Shown: positions 1 to 10,775, counted from the stretch's first letter. The stretch: DNA of 64,000 bases from Streptomyces sp. R33 (GCF_041200175.1 NZ_CP165727.1:7000001-7064000), one strand, 5' to 3'. Numbers and translations are program-made. The notes: a model not told the origin generated them from the sequence alone.

Positions 1-2457
<2,457 letters not shown>

Positions 2458-2530
2458 GTTGCTCGCGTCCACTGTGTTAGTTCTGAAATAACGAACAGCT
2501 GTGTTCATGCCAGCGTTCAAATTTCATAGT

Positions 2531-2649
2531 GTTTCGGTGGTCATAGCGTTAGGGAAACGCCCGGTTACATTCCGAACCCGGAAGCTAAGCCTTTCAGCGC
2601 CGATGGTACTGCAGGGGGGACCCTGTGGGAGAGTAGGACGCCGCCGAAC
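2531..2649 (+). rRNA. rrf: 5S ribosomal RNA
   Basis: A complete 5S gene of about 119 nt starts at GTTTCGGTGGTCATAGCG and ends at CGCCGCCGAAC, with the terminal stem formed by these two ends. The conserved loop CCGAACCCGGAAGCTAAGCC is present. It follows the 23S by about 73 nt of spacer and is followed at once by the rrn terminator. Confidence 0.97.
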
Positions 2650-2661
2650 AATCATTGTGGG

Positions 2662-2693
2662 AAAGCCCCGCACCTATGGTGCGGGGCTTTTCT
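2662..2693 (+). terminator. rRNA operon intrinsic terminator
   Basis: A 13-bp perfect stem (AAAGCCCCGCACC / GGTGCGGGGCTTT) with a 3-nt loop is followed by a short T-rich run. It lies 13 nt after the 5S gene, as expected for the end of an rrn operon. Confidence 0.9.
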
Positions 2694-2766
2694 GCGTTCA
2701 GGGCCGGTGCGGCTTCCTGTAGGGTCAGGAGGCATCGTTCGTACGTTCAACAGTGGAGGCCCCCGG

Positions 2767-3357
2767 GTGGAGGTCCAGGAGACTCGGGTTCAGACGGACC
2801 GAATTTTCACCATTCCGAACATCCTGAGCATGGCTCGCCTCGTCGGCGTGCCCCTGTTCCTCTGGCTGATTCTGGAGAAGCACGACGGCTGGGCACTCGC
2901 CGTCCTCATGCTCAGCGGGGTCAGCGACTACCTCGACGGGAAGCTGGCGCGGCGCTGGAATCAGATCAGCAGCCTGGGCCGGCTGCTGGATCCGGCCGCG
3001 GACCGGCTGTACATCCTCTCCACGCTCTTCGGCCTGACCTATCGAGACATTCTGCCGCTGTGGCTCACCGGGGCGCTGATCGCCCGTGAGCTGATGCTGC
3101 TGGTCATGGTCTGGATCCTGCGCCGTCACGGCTATCCGCCGCCGCAGGTCAACTTCCTCGGCAAGGCCGCGACCTTCAACCTGATGTACGCCTTCCCCCT
3201 GCTGTTGCTCAGTGACGGTACGGGTTGGTTGGCCTGGATGGGGGCAGTTTTCGGATGGGCGTTCGCCGGATGGGGTACAACCCTCTATTGGTGGGCAGGA
3301 ATCCTTTACGTGGTGCAAGTCCGCCGGCTCGTGAAGGCGGACGCCGCGGCCGATTGA
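2767..3357 (+). CDS. clsA: CDP-alcohol phosphatidyltransferase, eukaryote-like cardiolipin synthase type
   Basis: Membrane enzyme of 196 aa that transfers a phosphatidyl group from a CDP-lipid to an alcohol. It carries the full CDP-alcohol signature DGx2ARx8Gx3Dx3D (DGKLAR…GRLLDPAADR) and several hydrophobic segments. In S. coelicolor the homologue at this locus (SCO1389, from memory) was shown to be a eukaryote-like cardiolipin synthase, joining CDP-diacylglycerol and phosphatidylglycerol. PgsA-type activity cannot be excluded from sequence alone. The GTG start is chosen because GGAGG lies 7 nt upstream; the frame stays open to an ATG at 2707 that would run close to the rrn terminator. It is followed in the same direction by the guanylyltransferase. 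Confidence 0.88.
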   Translation: MEVQETRVQTDRIFTIPNILSMARLVGVPLFLWLILEKHDGWALAVLMLSGVSDYLDGKLARRWNQISSLGRLLDPAADRLYILSTLFGLTYRDILPLWLTGALIARELMLLVMVWILRRHGYPPPQVNFLGKAATFNLMYAFPLLLLSDGTGWLAWMGAVFGWAFAGWGTTLYWWAGILYVVQVRRLVKADAAAD

Positions 3358-3457
3358 GCTCGCTCGGCGCCCGGCTGACGCGGAAGAGTTGCGAAGTCAC
3401 CGTCCGGGACGGGTGAGGTCGGCGAGAACGTCGTCTCTCAAGGAGGACTCTTCCGAC

Positions 3458-5953
3458 ATGAAGGCCGTCGTGATGGCCGGTGGCGAAGGCACTCGCCTTC
3501 GCCCCATGACCTCGAGTATGCCCAAGCCGCTCCTGCCGGTGGCCAACCGGCCGATCATGGAGCACGTGCTCAGGCTGCTCAAGCGGCATGGGCTCAGCGA
3601 GACCGTTGTTACCGTCCAGTTCTTGGCGTCACTCGTCAAGAACTACTTCGGTGACGGCGAGGAGCTCGGAATGGAGCTCACCTATGCCAACGAGGAGAAG
3701 CCACTCGGCACTGCCGGCAGTGTGAAGAACGCCGAGGAGGCCTTGAAGGACGATGCTTTCCTCGTCATTTCCGGCGATGCACTCACCGACTTCGACCTCA
3801 CCGACCTGATCCGCTTCCACAAAGAGAAGGGCGCACTCGTCACGGTGTGCCTGACCCGGGTGCCGAACCCGCTGGAATTCGGCATCACCATCGTGGACGA
3901 GGAAGGAAAGGTCGAGCGTTTCCTCGAAAAGCCGACGTGGGGGCAGGTGTTCTCGGACACCGTCAACACCGGTATCTACGTCATGGAGCCCGAGGTCTTC
4001 AATTACGTGGACCCGGATGTTCCGGTCGACTGGTCCGGCGATGTCTTCCCGCAGCTGATGAAGGAAGGCCGGCCGATCTACGGCTATGTGGCCGAGGGCT
4101 ACTGGGAGGACGTCGGCACGCACGAGAGCTACGTCAAGGCGCAGGCCGACGTACTCGAGGGCAAGGTCCAGGTCGAGATGGACGGCTTCGAGATCTCGCC
4201 CGGCGTGTGGATCGCCGAAGGCGCCGAGGTGAGCCCGGACGCCGTGCTCCGCGGGCCGCTGTACATCGGTGACTACGCCAAGGTCGAGGCCGGCGTGGAG
4301 ATCCGCGAGCACACCGTCGTCGGGTCCAACGTCGTCGTGAAGAGCGGTGCCTTCCTGCACAGGGCCGTCATCCACGACAACGTCTACATCGGGCAGCACA
4401 GCAATCTGCGCGGCTGCGTCATCGGCAAGAACACCGACATCATGCGGGCGGCCCGGATCGAGGACGGGGCCGTGATCGGTGACGAGTGTCTGGTCGGTGA
4501 GGAATCGATCATTCAGGGGAACGTGCGGGTCTACCCCTTCAAGACGATCGAGGCCGGCGCCTTCGTCAACACGTCGGTGATCTGGGAGTCCCGCGGGCAG
4601 GCGCATCTCTTCGGCGCCCGTGGCGTCTCCGGGATCCTGAACGTGGAGATCACCCCCGAGCTGGTGGTCCGGCTCGCCGGCGCGTACGCGACGACCCTGA
4701 AGAAGGGGGCGACGGTCACCACGGCCCGAGACCACTCCCGTGGCGCGAGAGCGCTCAAGCGGGCCGTGATCTCGGCGTTGCAGGCCAGCGCGATCAACGT
4801 GCGCGACCTGGAGAACGTACCGCTGCCCGTGGCCCGGCAGCAGACCGCACGCGGCAGCGCGGGCGGGATCGTGCTGCGGACCTCGCCGGGAGTACCGGAC
4901 TCGGTCGACATCATGTTCCTGGACGAGCGGGGAGCGGACCTCTCGCTCCAGCAGCAGCGCAAGCTTGACCGGGTGTACGCGCGGCAGGAGTACCGGAGGG
5001 CGTTCCCGGGCGAGATCGGTGACCTCCAGTTCCCGGGCAGCGTCTTCGACGCCTATACGGGCTCGCTGCTGCGCAGGGTGGACACGACCGGGATCGCCGA
5101 TTCCGGGCTCAAGGTGGTCGTGGACGCCTCCAACGGCAGTGCCGGGCTGGTTCTGCCGAGCCTGCTGGGCCGGCTCGGTGTGGACGCGCTGACGATCAAT
5201 CCGGGGCTCGACGAAACCAGGCCGACGGAGACCGCGGAGTCCCGGCGGGCCGGGCTGGTGCGGCTCGGGGAGATCGTGGCTTCGGCGCGGGCCGCGTTCG
5301 GTGTGCGGTTCGACCCGGTGGGGGAGCGGATCTCCCTGGTGGACGAGCGCGGGCGGATCATCGAGGACGACCGGGCGCTGCTGGTACTGCTGGACCTGGT
5401 GGCCGCGGAGAAGCGCAGCGGCAAGGTGGCGCTGCCGGTGACCACGACCCGGATCGCCGAGCAGGTGGCGGCGTACCACGGGACGCAGGTGGAGTGGACG
5501 ACGACCTCGCCCGACGACCTGACGCGGGTGGGCCGGGCCGAGAACACGATCTTCGGCGGGGACGGCCGGGGTGGATACATCGTCCCGGAGTTCAGTAGCG
5601 TCTTCGACGGGTCGGCGGCGTTCGTCCAGCTGATCGGTCTGGTGGCGCGGACCCAGCTCACCTTGAGTCAGATCGATGCGCGGATACCGCGAGCCCATGT
5701 ACTCAAGCGGGACGTACCGACCCCGTGGGCGGTGAAGGGGCTCGTGATGCGGCGGGTCGTGGAGGCGGCCGGGGACCGGCAGGTGGACACCACCGACGGT
5801 GTGCGGGTGGTCGAGGCCGACGGGCGGTGGGCGCTGGTGCTGCCGGACCCGGCGGAGGCGGTCACGCACCTGTGGGCCGAAGGCCCGGACGACGCGTCCG
5901 CGCAGGCGCTGCTGGACGAGTGGGCGGGCGTGGTGGACGGCGCCGGGCACTGA
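3458..5953 (+). CDS. manC: Mannose-1-phosphate guanylyltransferase with beta-helix and degenerate phosphomannomutase-like C-terminus
   Basis: 831 aa. Residues 1-240 form a nucleotidyltransferase domain that starts with the GGEGTRLRPMT loop, so it should make GDP-mannose (or a related NDP-sugar) from the sugar phosphate. A left-handed beta-helix of hexapeptide repeats follows (about 250-370). Residues about 380-831 are laid out like a phosphohexomutase, but the key sites are eroded. The serine loop reads RTSPGVP instead of TASHNP (S476 kept). The metal loop reads D619-P-V-G-E-R instead of DxDxDR, and the sugar loop GGEESGH has become G700-G-D-G-R-G-G. The C-terminal part is therefore probably non-catalytic or structural. 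AAGGAGG at 3440 sets the ATG. The S. coelicolor counterpart is SCO1388 (from memory), annotated as ManC. Product feeds mannosylated lipids and proteins. Confidence 0.9.
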   Translation: MKAVVMAGGEGTRLRPMTSSMPKPLLPVANRPIMEHVLRLLKRHGLSETVVTVQFLASLVKNYFGDGEELGMELTYANEEKPLGTAGSVKNAEEALKDDAFLVISGDALTDFDLTDLIRFHKEKGALVTVCLTRVPNPLEFGITIVDEEGKVERFLEKPTWGQVFSDTVNTGIYVMEPEVFNYVDPDVPVDWSGDVFPQLMKEGRPIYGYVAEGYWEDVGTHESYVKAQADVLEGKVQVEMDGFEISPGVWIAEGAEVSPDAVLRGPLYIGDYAKVEAGVEIREHTVVGSNVVVKSGAFLHRAVIHDNVYIGQHSNLRGCVIGKNTDIMRAARIEDGAVIGDECLVGEESIIQGNVRVYPFKTIEAGAFVNTSVIWESRGQAHLFGARGVSGILNVEITPELVVRLAGAYATTLKKGATVTTARDHSRGARALKRAVISALQASAINVRDLENVPLPVARQQTARGSAGGIVLRTSPGVPDSVDIMFLDERGADLSLQQQRKLDRVYARQEYRRAFPGEIGDLQFPGSVFDAYTGSLLRRVDTTGIADSGLKVVVDASNGSAGLVLPSLLGRLGVDALTINPGLDETRPTETAESRRAGLVRLGEIVASARAAFGVRFDPVGERISLVDERGRIIEDDRALLVLLDLVAAEKRSGKVALPVTTTRIAEQVAAYHGTQVEWTTTSPDDLTRVGRAENTIFGGDGRGGYIVPEFSSVFDGSAAFVQLIGLVARTQLTLSQIDARIPRAHVLKRDVPTPWAVKGLVMRRVVEAAGDRQVDTTDGVRVVEADGRWALVLPDPAEAVTHLWAEGPDDASAQALLDEWAGVVDGAGH

Positions 5954-6065
5954 GGGCAGCCGTAGACGTCGTGGACCGGCGCAGTCCGGTGGACCGGGTG
6001 CGGAGCGCGTTGCTCCCTGTCCACCGGACGGGCGCATTCGGTGTGGGCGGCGCCGACATGCGACG

Positions 6066-6974
6066 ATGAGCGGCATGTCGCAGCCGCCCCACAACCGGAG
6101 TTCGGCGCCGGCGCCTCCCGCGCGCCCGGACGCATCCATGTCGCTGCTGACGCACGTGATGGACCACAGTCTCGACGAGGGCTACGCGGAAGCGTCGGCC
6201 CGGCGTGAGGCGGACGGTACGGCGGGCCTGCCGCGCACCCTCAAGGCCAAGCTGGCGCTGGGCGCCGGGCTCGTGCTCGCGGCCATGGTCGTCACGCTGG
6301 GCGCCGCCCAGGCGCGGATAGCCGCGCCGGTTCTGGCCAAGGAGCGCCAGGAGCTGATCGACCGGGTGCAGCGGGCCGACGAGCGCGCGGACGGCCTGGA
6401 GCGGGACATCGAGCGGCTGCGGGCGAACGTCGCGAGCCGCCAGCGCGAGGCGCTCAAGCAGCACGGCGGCGACCAGGGGCAGCTCGTGGCGCTGATGGCC
6501 GGTGCGACGGAGGTCCGCGGTCCGGGGATCAAGCTGGTCGTGGACGACGCCAAGGGCTCTTCGTCGGGCGGCGGTGGCAAGCCGCGTGAGAGCGCCGGTT
6601 TCTCGGACACCGGCCGGCTCCGCGACCGGGACATGCAGAAGATCGTCAACGGGCTCTGGCAGTCGGGGGCGGAGGCCATCTCGATCAACGGGCAGCGGCT
6701 GACGGCGTTGTCGGCGATCAGGGCCGCGGGTGACGCGATACTGGTCGACAACAGGCCGCTGGTACCGCCGTACGAGGTGCTGGCGGTGGGGGACAAGAAG
6801 CGGCTCGGTACTGCGTTCCAGGACTCCGCGGACGGGCAGTACCTGCACGCGCTGCAGGAGAACTACGGGATCCGCTACACCCTGTCCCCCGCGGACGAGC
6901 TGCGGCTGCCGGCCGCGTCGAGCCTGACCGTACGTACAGCTACAGCAGAAGAGCCGAAGAAGGGTGCATCGTGA
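6066..6974 (+). CDS. DUF881 membrane-anchored protein (first of pair)
   Basis: 302 aa. A cytosolic N-terminus of about 60 residues precedes one transmembrane helix (about 63-83), then a charged coiled-coil (about 88-130, rich in E/R/Q), then the extracytoplasmic DUF881 domain with the family's typical VRGPGIKLVVDD and VNGLWQSGAEAISINGQRL blocks. The fold and topology resemble division-associated bitopic proteins, but no biochemical function is established. It is the first gene of a DUF881-Sbp-DUF881 trio, and its stop overlaps the next start by 4 nt (GTGA). In Firmicutes the same trio (YlxW/YlxX/Sbp) sits beside division genes. ATG at 6066 is used; an in-frame ATG at 6075 is equally possible because no strong ribosome-binding site separates them. 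Confidence 0.88.
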   Translation: MSGMSQPPHNRSSAPAPPARPDASMSLLTHVMDHSLDEGYAEASARREADGTAGLPRTLKAKLALGAGLVLAAMVVTLGAAQARIAAPVLAKERQELIDRVQRADERADGLERDIERLRANVASRQREALKQHGGDQGQLVALMAGATEVRGPGIKLVVDDAKGSSSGGGGKPRESAGFSDTGRLRDRDMQKIVNGLWQSGAEAISINGQRLTALSAIRAAGDAILVDNRPLVPPYEVLAVGDKKRLGTAFQDSADGQYLHALQENYGIRYTLSPADELRLPAASSLTVRTATAEEPKKGAS

Positions 6975-7303
6975 TCGCGGTACTGGGCCTGGTGGCCGGA
7001 GTGGTGGTCGGACTTCTGGTCCGGCCCGAAGTGCCGGCCGTCGTCGAGCCTTATCTGCCGATCGCCGTGGTGGCGGCGCTGGACGCGGTGTTCGGGGGCC
7101 TGCGCGCGATGCTGGACGGCATTTTCGTGGACAAGGTCTTCGTGGTGTCGTTCCTGTCGAACGTCGTCGTGGCGGCGCTGATCGTCTTCCTCGGTGACAA
7201 GCTGGGCGTCGGCTCGCAGCTGTCGACCGGTGTGGTCGTGGTCCTGGGCATCCGCATCTTCTCCAACGCCGCGGCCATCCGCCGGCACGTGTTCCGGGCG
7301 TGA
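6971..7303 (+). CDS. sbp: Small basic protein Sbp (DUF1290)
   Basis: 110 aa, almost entirely hydrophobic, with about three transmembrane segments (roughly 2-18, 26-50 and 58-98) and a basic C-terminal tail (RRHVFRA). It matches the DUF1290 small-basic-protein family found between two DUF881 genes in many Gram-positives. The GTG start overlaps the upstream stop by 4 nt, so it is translationally coupled. Its molecular role is unknown. Position between two bitopic coiled-coil proteins suggests one membrane complex, which is inference. Confidence 0.92.
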   Translation: MIAVLGLVAGVVVGLLVRPEVPAVVEPYLPIAVVAALDAVFGGLRAMLDGIFVDKVFVVSFLSNVVVAALIVFLGDKLGVGSQLSTGVVVVLGIRIFSNAAAIRRHVFRA

Positions 7304-7308
7304 GGCCG

Positions 7309-8250
7309 ATGAGTACGAACGACAGTCAGCCCGAGGAGCCGATGGGCTCGGAGCTGCCGCCGCAGGACCGGCCGGAGCAGGACGTGCCGCGCGAGGCGCA
7401 GCCCGCCCAGCCCGCTCGCCCTGCTGAACCGGCCGCATCCGCCGCATCCGCCGCATCCGCCGCATCCGCCGCATCCGCCGCATCCGCCGCAGACGCGGCA
7501 CCGGACGCTGACCAGGCCGTCGCGCCCGCGCAGACCGGGCGGCAGCGGCTGGCGGAGGGGCTGTGGCCGCCGCGGGTGAGCCGGGCCCAACTGATCGTCG
7601 CGCTGCTGCTGTTCGTCCTCGGGCTGGGCCTGGCCATCCAGGTGCGGTCGAACAGCGACTCCAGCGCGCTGCGCGGGGCCCGTCAGGAGGACCTCGTACG
7701 GATCCTCGACGAGCTCGACGGGCGGACCAAGCGCCTGGAGGACGAGAAGCAGCAGCTGGAGGACCAGCGCAAGGAGTTGGAGAGCAGCTCCAACCAGGCC
7801 GAGGAGGCCCGGCGGCAGACGATCGAGAAGGAACGCCAACTCGGGATCCTGGCCGGTACGGTGGCAGCGCAGGGTCCGGGCATCACGCTGAAGATCACCG
7901 ATCCCAAGGGCCAGGTGCAGTCGGACCAGCTGCTGGACACCCTTCAGGAGCTGCGGGCGGCCGGGGCCGAGGCGATCCAGGTCAACGGGGTGCGCATCGT
8001 GGCGGGCTCGTTCTTCTCGGACGAGGGCGGCGGGATCGGGATCGACGGTAAGAAGATCACACAGCCTTATGAGTTCAAGGTGATCGGCAAGGCACAGGAT
8101 CTGGAGCCTGCTCTGAACATTCCCGGCGGTGTCGTGCAGACGCTGGAGAAGGAACAGGCCACCGTCGCCGTCACACGGTCGGCGAAGATCGTTGTGGATG
8201 CCTTGCGGGCTGCGAAGCAGCCTGACTACGCTCGGTCGTCATCGTCGTGA
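7309..8250 (+). CDS. DUF881 membrane-anchored protein (second of pair)
   Basis: 313 aa. The N-terminal cytosolic part holds a low-complexity Ala-Ala-Ser tract encoded by a tandem 9-bp repeat (7432-7494). One transmembrane helix (AQLIVALLLFVLGLGLAIQV) follows, then a strong coiled-coil (KRLEDEKQQLEDQRKELE) and the DUF881 domain (GPGITLKITDPKG, AAGAEAIQVNGVRI). It is paralogous to the gene starting at 6066 and shares an operon with it and sbp. The ATG at 7309 is used; a GTG at 7300 would give a 4-nt GTGA overlap with sbp like the one at the previous junction and is a good alternative. Function is unknown; likely part of a membrane assembly linked to the envelope or division. Confidence 0.87.
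   Translation: MSTNDSQPEEPMGSELPPQDRPEQDVPREAQPAQPARPAEPAASAASAASAASAASAASAADAAPDADQAVAPAQTGRQRLAEGLWPPRVSRAQLIVALLLFVLGLGLAIQVRSNSDSSALRGARQEDLVRILDELDGRTKRLEDEKQQLEDQRKELESSSNQAEEARRQTIEKERQLGILAGTVAAQGPGITLKITDPKGQVQSDQLLDTLQELRAAGAEAIQVNGVRIVAGSFFSDEGGGIGIDGKKITQPYEFKVIGKAQDLEPALNIPGGVVQTLEKEQATVAVTRSAKIVVDALRAAKQPDYARSSSS
7432..7494 (+). repeat. In-frame tandem 9-bp repeat (Ala-Ala-Ser codons)
   Basis: Six perfect copies of GCCGCATCC (7432-7485) and one degenerate copy (GCCGCAGAC) are strung head to tail. Each unit encodes Ala-Ala-Ser, so gain or loss by slippage keeps the frame and only changes linker length in the DUF881 protein's cytosolic tail. Confidence 0.95.
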
Positions 8251-8440
8251 TGCGGGACGGGGAGCGGACGGGCTCACGCGGGCTGATGCCTGCGGGGGGT
8301 CGGCGCAGTGAAGTCGTGGTGCGTGGTGGAAACTGTCTGGTGGTTACGGACGTTGTGAGAATGTCCGGGTCGGCAGGTGTGTGCATTCGGAGTTCGTCCT
8401 GCCCCACGGGCGGGTCTGTTTCGTTCAAGGGGAATCGCCC

Positions 8441-9274
8441 GTGAAGTTGTTTGAGAAGTTGTTCGGAAAGAAGAACCGCGAGGACGGTGCAGCGAAGCAC
8501 CGCGCGGGGCAGGGGGAGGTGGAAGGGCAGGGCGGCCGGCCGCTCTTCCGTGACGAGGTCGCCGGCGCGGGTGATGTTTCGGGCGCGCAGGGCGCGTCGT
8601 CTGTTGACCCTGCGGGTTCCGGACGCATAGGTTTCGGTGAACCATCAACCTCAAGTTCGGGTGGAGGGTTTGCCCCCGACCCGTATGCCACCAATGCCTC
8701 CGCGGGGCAGCCGCGGCGCGAGGAGCCGTCCATGTCGGCCGAGCAGGTTTGCAGCAGGTGCGGACACCGCAGCGATGCGGCCAGCCGGTTCTGCTCCAAC
8801 TGCGGCGCGCCGCTGCGGGCGGGTCTGACGCCGGAGCGTGCCTCGGAGACCACGTCCACCATCTCGATCTCGGGCCTCGAGGCCTACGAGGCCGAGGTGT
8901 CGGGACAACAGCACGTGTCGTCCTCGCTGTCCCCCGAGGCCCAGGCCGCGGTGGAAGCTCTGCCTCCGGGTTCCGCCCTGCTGATCGTGCGGCGCGGCCC
9001 CAACTCCGGCAGCCGCTTCCTGCTGGACGGTGAGCTGACCACGGCGGGCCGGCACCCGCAGAGCGACATCTTCCTGGACGACGTCACGGTCTCCCGGCGG
9101 CATGTCGAGTTCCGCAGGAGCCAGGACGGCGGCTTCACCGTCGCCGACGTGGGCAGCCTCAACGGCACGTACGTCAACCGTGAGCCGATCGACTCGGTCG
9201 CCCTGCACAACGGCGACGAGGTGCAGATCGGCAAGTACCGGCTGGTCTTCTACGCGAGCCTGCGGGGCGTCTGA
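8441..9274 (+). CDS. garA: Zinc-ribbon and FHA-domain protein, GarA-like
   Basis: 277 aa. Three parts are visible: a charged N-terminus (1-100), a zinc ribbon C104-x2-C107-x10-C118-x2-C121, and a C-terminal FHA domain (about 179-270) with GR, SRRH and NGTYVN motifs that bind phosphothreonine. Between them lies E136-T-T-S-T140, matching the ETTS phosphorylation site of mycobacterial GarA and corynebacterial OdhI. In those proteins it is phosphorylated by Ser/Thr kinases to switch control of 2-oxoglutarate metabolism. The next genes (ftsR, DUF151, MerR) follow the same order as in Mycobacterium, supporting the call. GTG 8441 is set by AAGGGGA 7 nt upstream. The zinc ribbon is an addition not present in GarA. 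Targets are not shown by the sequence. Confidence 0.88.
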   Translation: MKLFEKLFGKKNREDGAAKHRAGQGEVEGQGGRPLFRDEVAGAGDVSGAQGASSVDPAGSGRIGFGEPSTSSSGGGFAPDPYATNASAGQPRREEPSMSAEQVCSRCGHRSDAASRFCSNCGAPLRAGLTPERASETTSTISISGLEAYEAEVSGQQHVSSSLSPEAQAAVEALPPGSALLIVRRGPNSGSRFLLDGELTTAGRHPQSDIFLDDVTVSRRHVEFRRSQDGGFTVADVGSLNGTYVNREPIDSVALHNGDEVQIGKYRLVFYASLRGV

Positions 9275-9275
9275 C

Positions 9276-9335
9276 GCCCCCTGGGCTCCGCCTGGGGGGA
9301 CCCCCACCCCGGACTCGGCCCGGGGATCCCCAGAG
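9276..9335 (+). repeat. GC-rich hairpin sequence between FHA gene and ftsR
   Basis: Short nested inverted repeats (TGGGGGGACCCCCA; CCCCGG…CCGGGG) fill the 71-nt gap. A similar C/G block occurs at 40681-40715. This is a common Streptomyces intergenic hairpin type; it could act as weak terminator or RNA-stability element. Confidence 0.5.
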
Positions 9336-9345
9336 GGAAGGTCCC

Positions 9346-10119
9346 ATGCTGCGTACCCCGACCGGCGGTGCCCCGAAGAGCGGCACCGCCGGCATGGCCG
9401 GCTCGGCCGGGCGGCTGGTGAGCATCGGCACGGTGCTCACCATGCTGCGCGACGAGTTCCCCGAAGTCACGATCTCGAAGATTCGTTTCCTGGAGGCGGA
9501 GGGGCTCGTCGAGCCCAGGCGCACACCTTCCGGATACCGCAAGTTCAGCACGGAGGACGTCGAGCGGCTGGCCCGCATCCTGCGGCTGCAGCGGGACCAC
9601 TACCTGCCGTTGAAGGTCATCCGCGAACAGCTGGACGCGCTCGCCCGCGGCGAGCAGATCCGCATCCCGTCGCCCACCGCGCACGGGGATTGCGTCGATC
9701 CGGCAGGACCTTCCGCCGTCTACGGCGAGGTCGGCCGGGAGCGGCCCATCGCGGCCCGGGTGGGCCGGGCCGAGCTGATGGCCGCGGCCGAGGTGGACGA
9801 GGCGCAGCTCGCCGAATGGGAGTCGTACGGGCTGATCGGCGAGGCTCCGGGCGGCGGATTCGACGCCGAGGCGGTCACGGTGGCCCGCCTGGTGGCGGAT
9901 CTGGGCCGGTTCGGGCTGGAGCCCCGGCACCTGCGGGCCATGAAGGCCGCCGCCGACCGGGAGGCGGGCCTGGTGGAGCAGGTCGTTGCACCACTGCGCC
10001 GGCACCGCAACCCGCAGACCAGGGCGCATGCCGAGGCCACCATGAAAGAGCTCGCGGGACTCTCCGTAAGGCTCCATGAGGCCTTGGTACAGACGGCTCT
10101 CGGGGTCCGTCTGCACTGA
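9346..10119 (+). CDS. ftsR: MerR-family regulator FtsR
   Basis: 257 aa. A MerR winged helix-turn-helix lies near residues 25-90 (ISKIRFLEAEGLVEPRR, SGYRKFS). A long C-terminal region follows, with a second segment resembling a degenerate HTH (VDEAQLAEWESYGLIGEAP) that probably serves dimerisation. It is the orthologue of mycobacterial Rv1828 and C. glutamicum FtsR, which activates ftsZ transcription. Its position after the FHA gene and before the DUF151 gene repeats the mycobacterial order. The ATG is preceded by GGGAAGG. No ligand-binding cysteines or metal site are seen, so the inducer is unclear. Confidence 0.9.
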   Translation: MLRTPTGGAPKSGTAGMAGSAGRLVSIGTVLTMLRDEFPEVTISKIRFLEAEGLVEPRRTPSGYRKFSTEDVERLARILRLQRDHYLPLKVIREQLDALARGEQIRIPSPTAHGDCVDPAGPSAVYGEVGRERPIAARVGRAELMAAAEVDEAQLAEWESYGLIGEAPGGGFDAEAVTVARLVADLGRFGLEPRHLRAMKAAADREAGLVEQVVAPLRRHRNPQTRAHAEATMKELAGLSVRLHEALVQTALGVRLH

Positions 10120-10182
10120 CCCGGGGATCTTCGAGGGGGGCCCGACTACCCAAACCTGCCGGGCAGGTCCTAGGGTTGCTGT

Positions 10183-10656
10183 GTGAACGAGCTCGACGTT
10201 GTGGGTGTCCGGGTGGAAATGCCCTCCAACCAACCGATCGTGCTCCTGCGTGAAGTGGGAGGCGACCGGTACCTCCCCATCTGGATCGGACCAGGGGAGG
10301 CGACCGCCATTGCCTTCGCGCAGCAGGGCATGGCCCCTGCCCGGCCGCTGACGCACGACCTGTTCAAGGACGTGCTGGAGGCGATCGGCGAGGAGCTCAC
10401 CGAGGTCCGGATCACGGATCTGCGGGAGGGCGTCTTTTACGCGGAGCTCGTCTTCGCCAGCGGGGTGGAGGTGAGCGCGCGGCCCTCCGACGCCATAGCG
10501 CTGGCCCTGCGTACGGGGACGCCGATCTACGGCAGTGACGGCGTGCTGGACGACGCCGGAATCGCCATTCCGGACGAGCAGGAGGACGAGGTGGAGAAGT
10601 TCCGCGAGTTCCTCGACCAGATCTCTCCGGAGGACTTCGGCACCGGGCCGCAGTGA
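10183..10656 (+). CDS. Bifunctional nuclease family protein (DUF151)
   Basis: 157 aa, essentially one DUF151 domain (about 1-130) beginning NELDVVGVRVEMPSN and including LPIWIGPGEATAIA and RPSDAIALALRTGTPIY, the family's most conserved blocks. It ends in an acidic tail. Plant members have DNase/RNase activity; the bacterial role is undetermined. It corresponds to Rv1829 between ftsR and the second MerR gene. It begins with GTG 63 nt after ftsR and is probably co-transcribed with it. Confidence 0.92.
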   Translation: MNELDVVGVRVEMPSNQPIVLLREVGGDRYLPIWIGPGEATAIAFAQQGMAPARPLTHDLFKDVLEAIGEELTEVRITDLREGVFYAELVFASGVEVSARPSDAIALALRTGTPIYGSDGVLDDAGIAIPDEQEDEVEKFREFLDQISPEDFGTGPQ

Positions 10657-10748
10657 TCCGTCGGCCGCGCCGTCCACGGGGAGTGACAGCCCATTCGGTT
10701 AGCCTTTCCCCGATATGGGGCACGGGAAACCACTCTCAGGGTGATTAT

Positions 10749-10766
10749 CACTCGGCGTGCCGAGTG
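10749..10766 (+). promoter_or_regulatory. Inverted repeat, possible operator
   Basis: A perfect 8-bp inverted repeat with a 2-nt spacer (CACTCGGC-GT-GCCGAGTG) ends 9 nt before the -35 hexamer of the putative promoter for the following MerR gene. It is too short and too well placed to be a terminator, so an autoregulatory site is a reasonable guess. Confidence 0.45.
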
Positions 10767-10775
10767 TGGCGATCG

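Noticed and set aside
3629..6139. 836-aa antisense frame opposite manC
   Set aside because: Shadow frame; no Shine-Dalgarno, biased composition and no recognisable domain.
9276..9335. Transposon end or MITE between the FHA gene and ftsR
   Set aside because: No target duplication or long terminal repeat; it looks like a simple GC hairpin.
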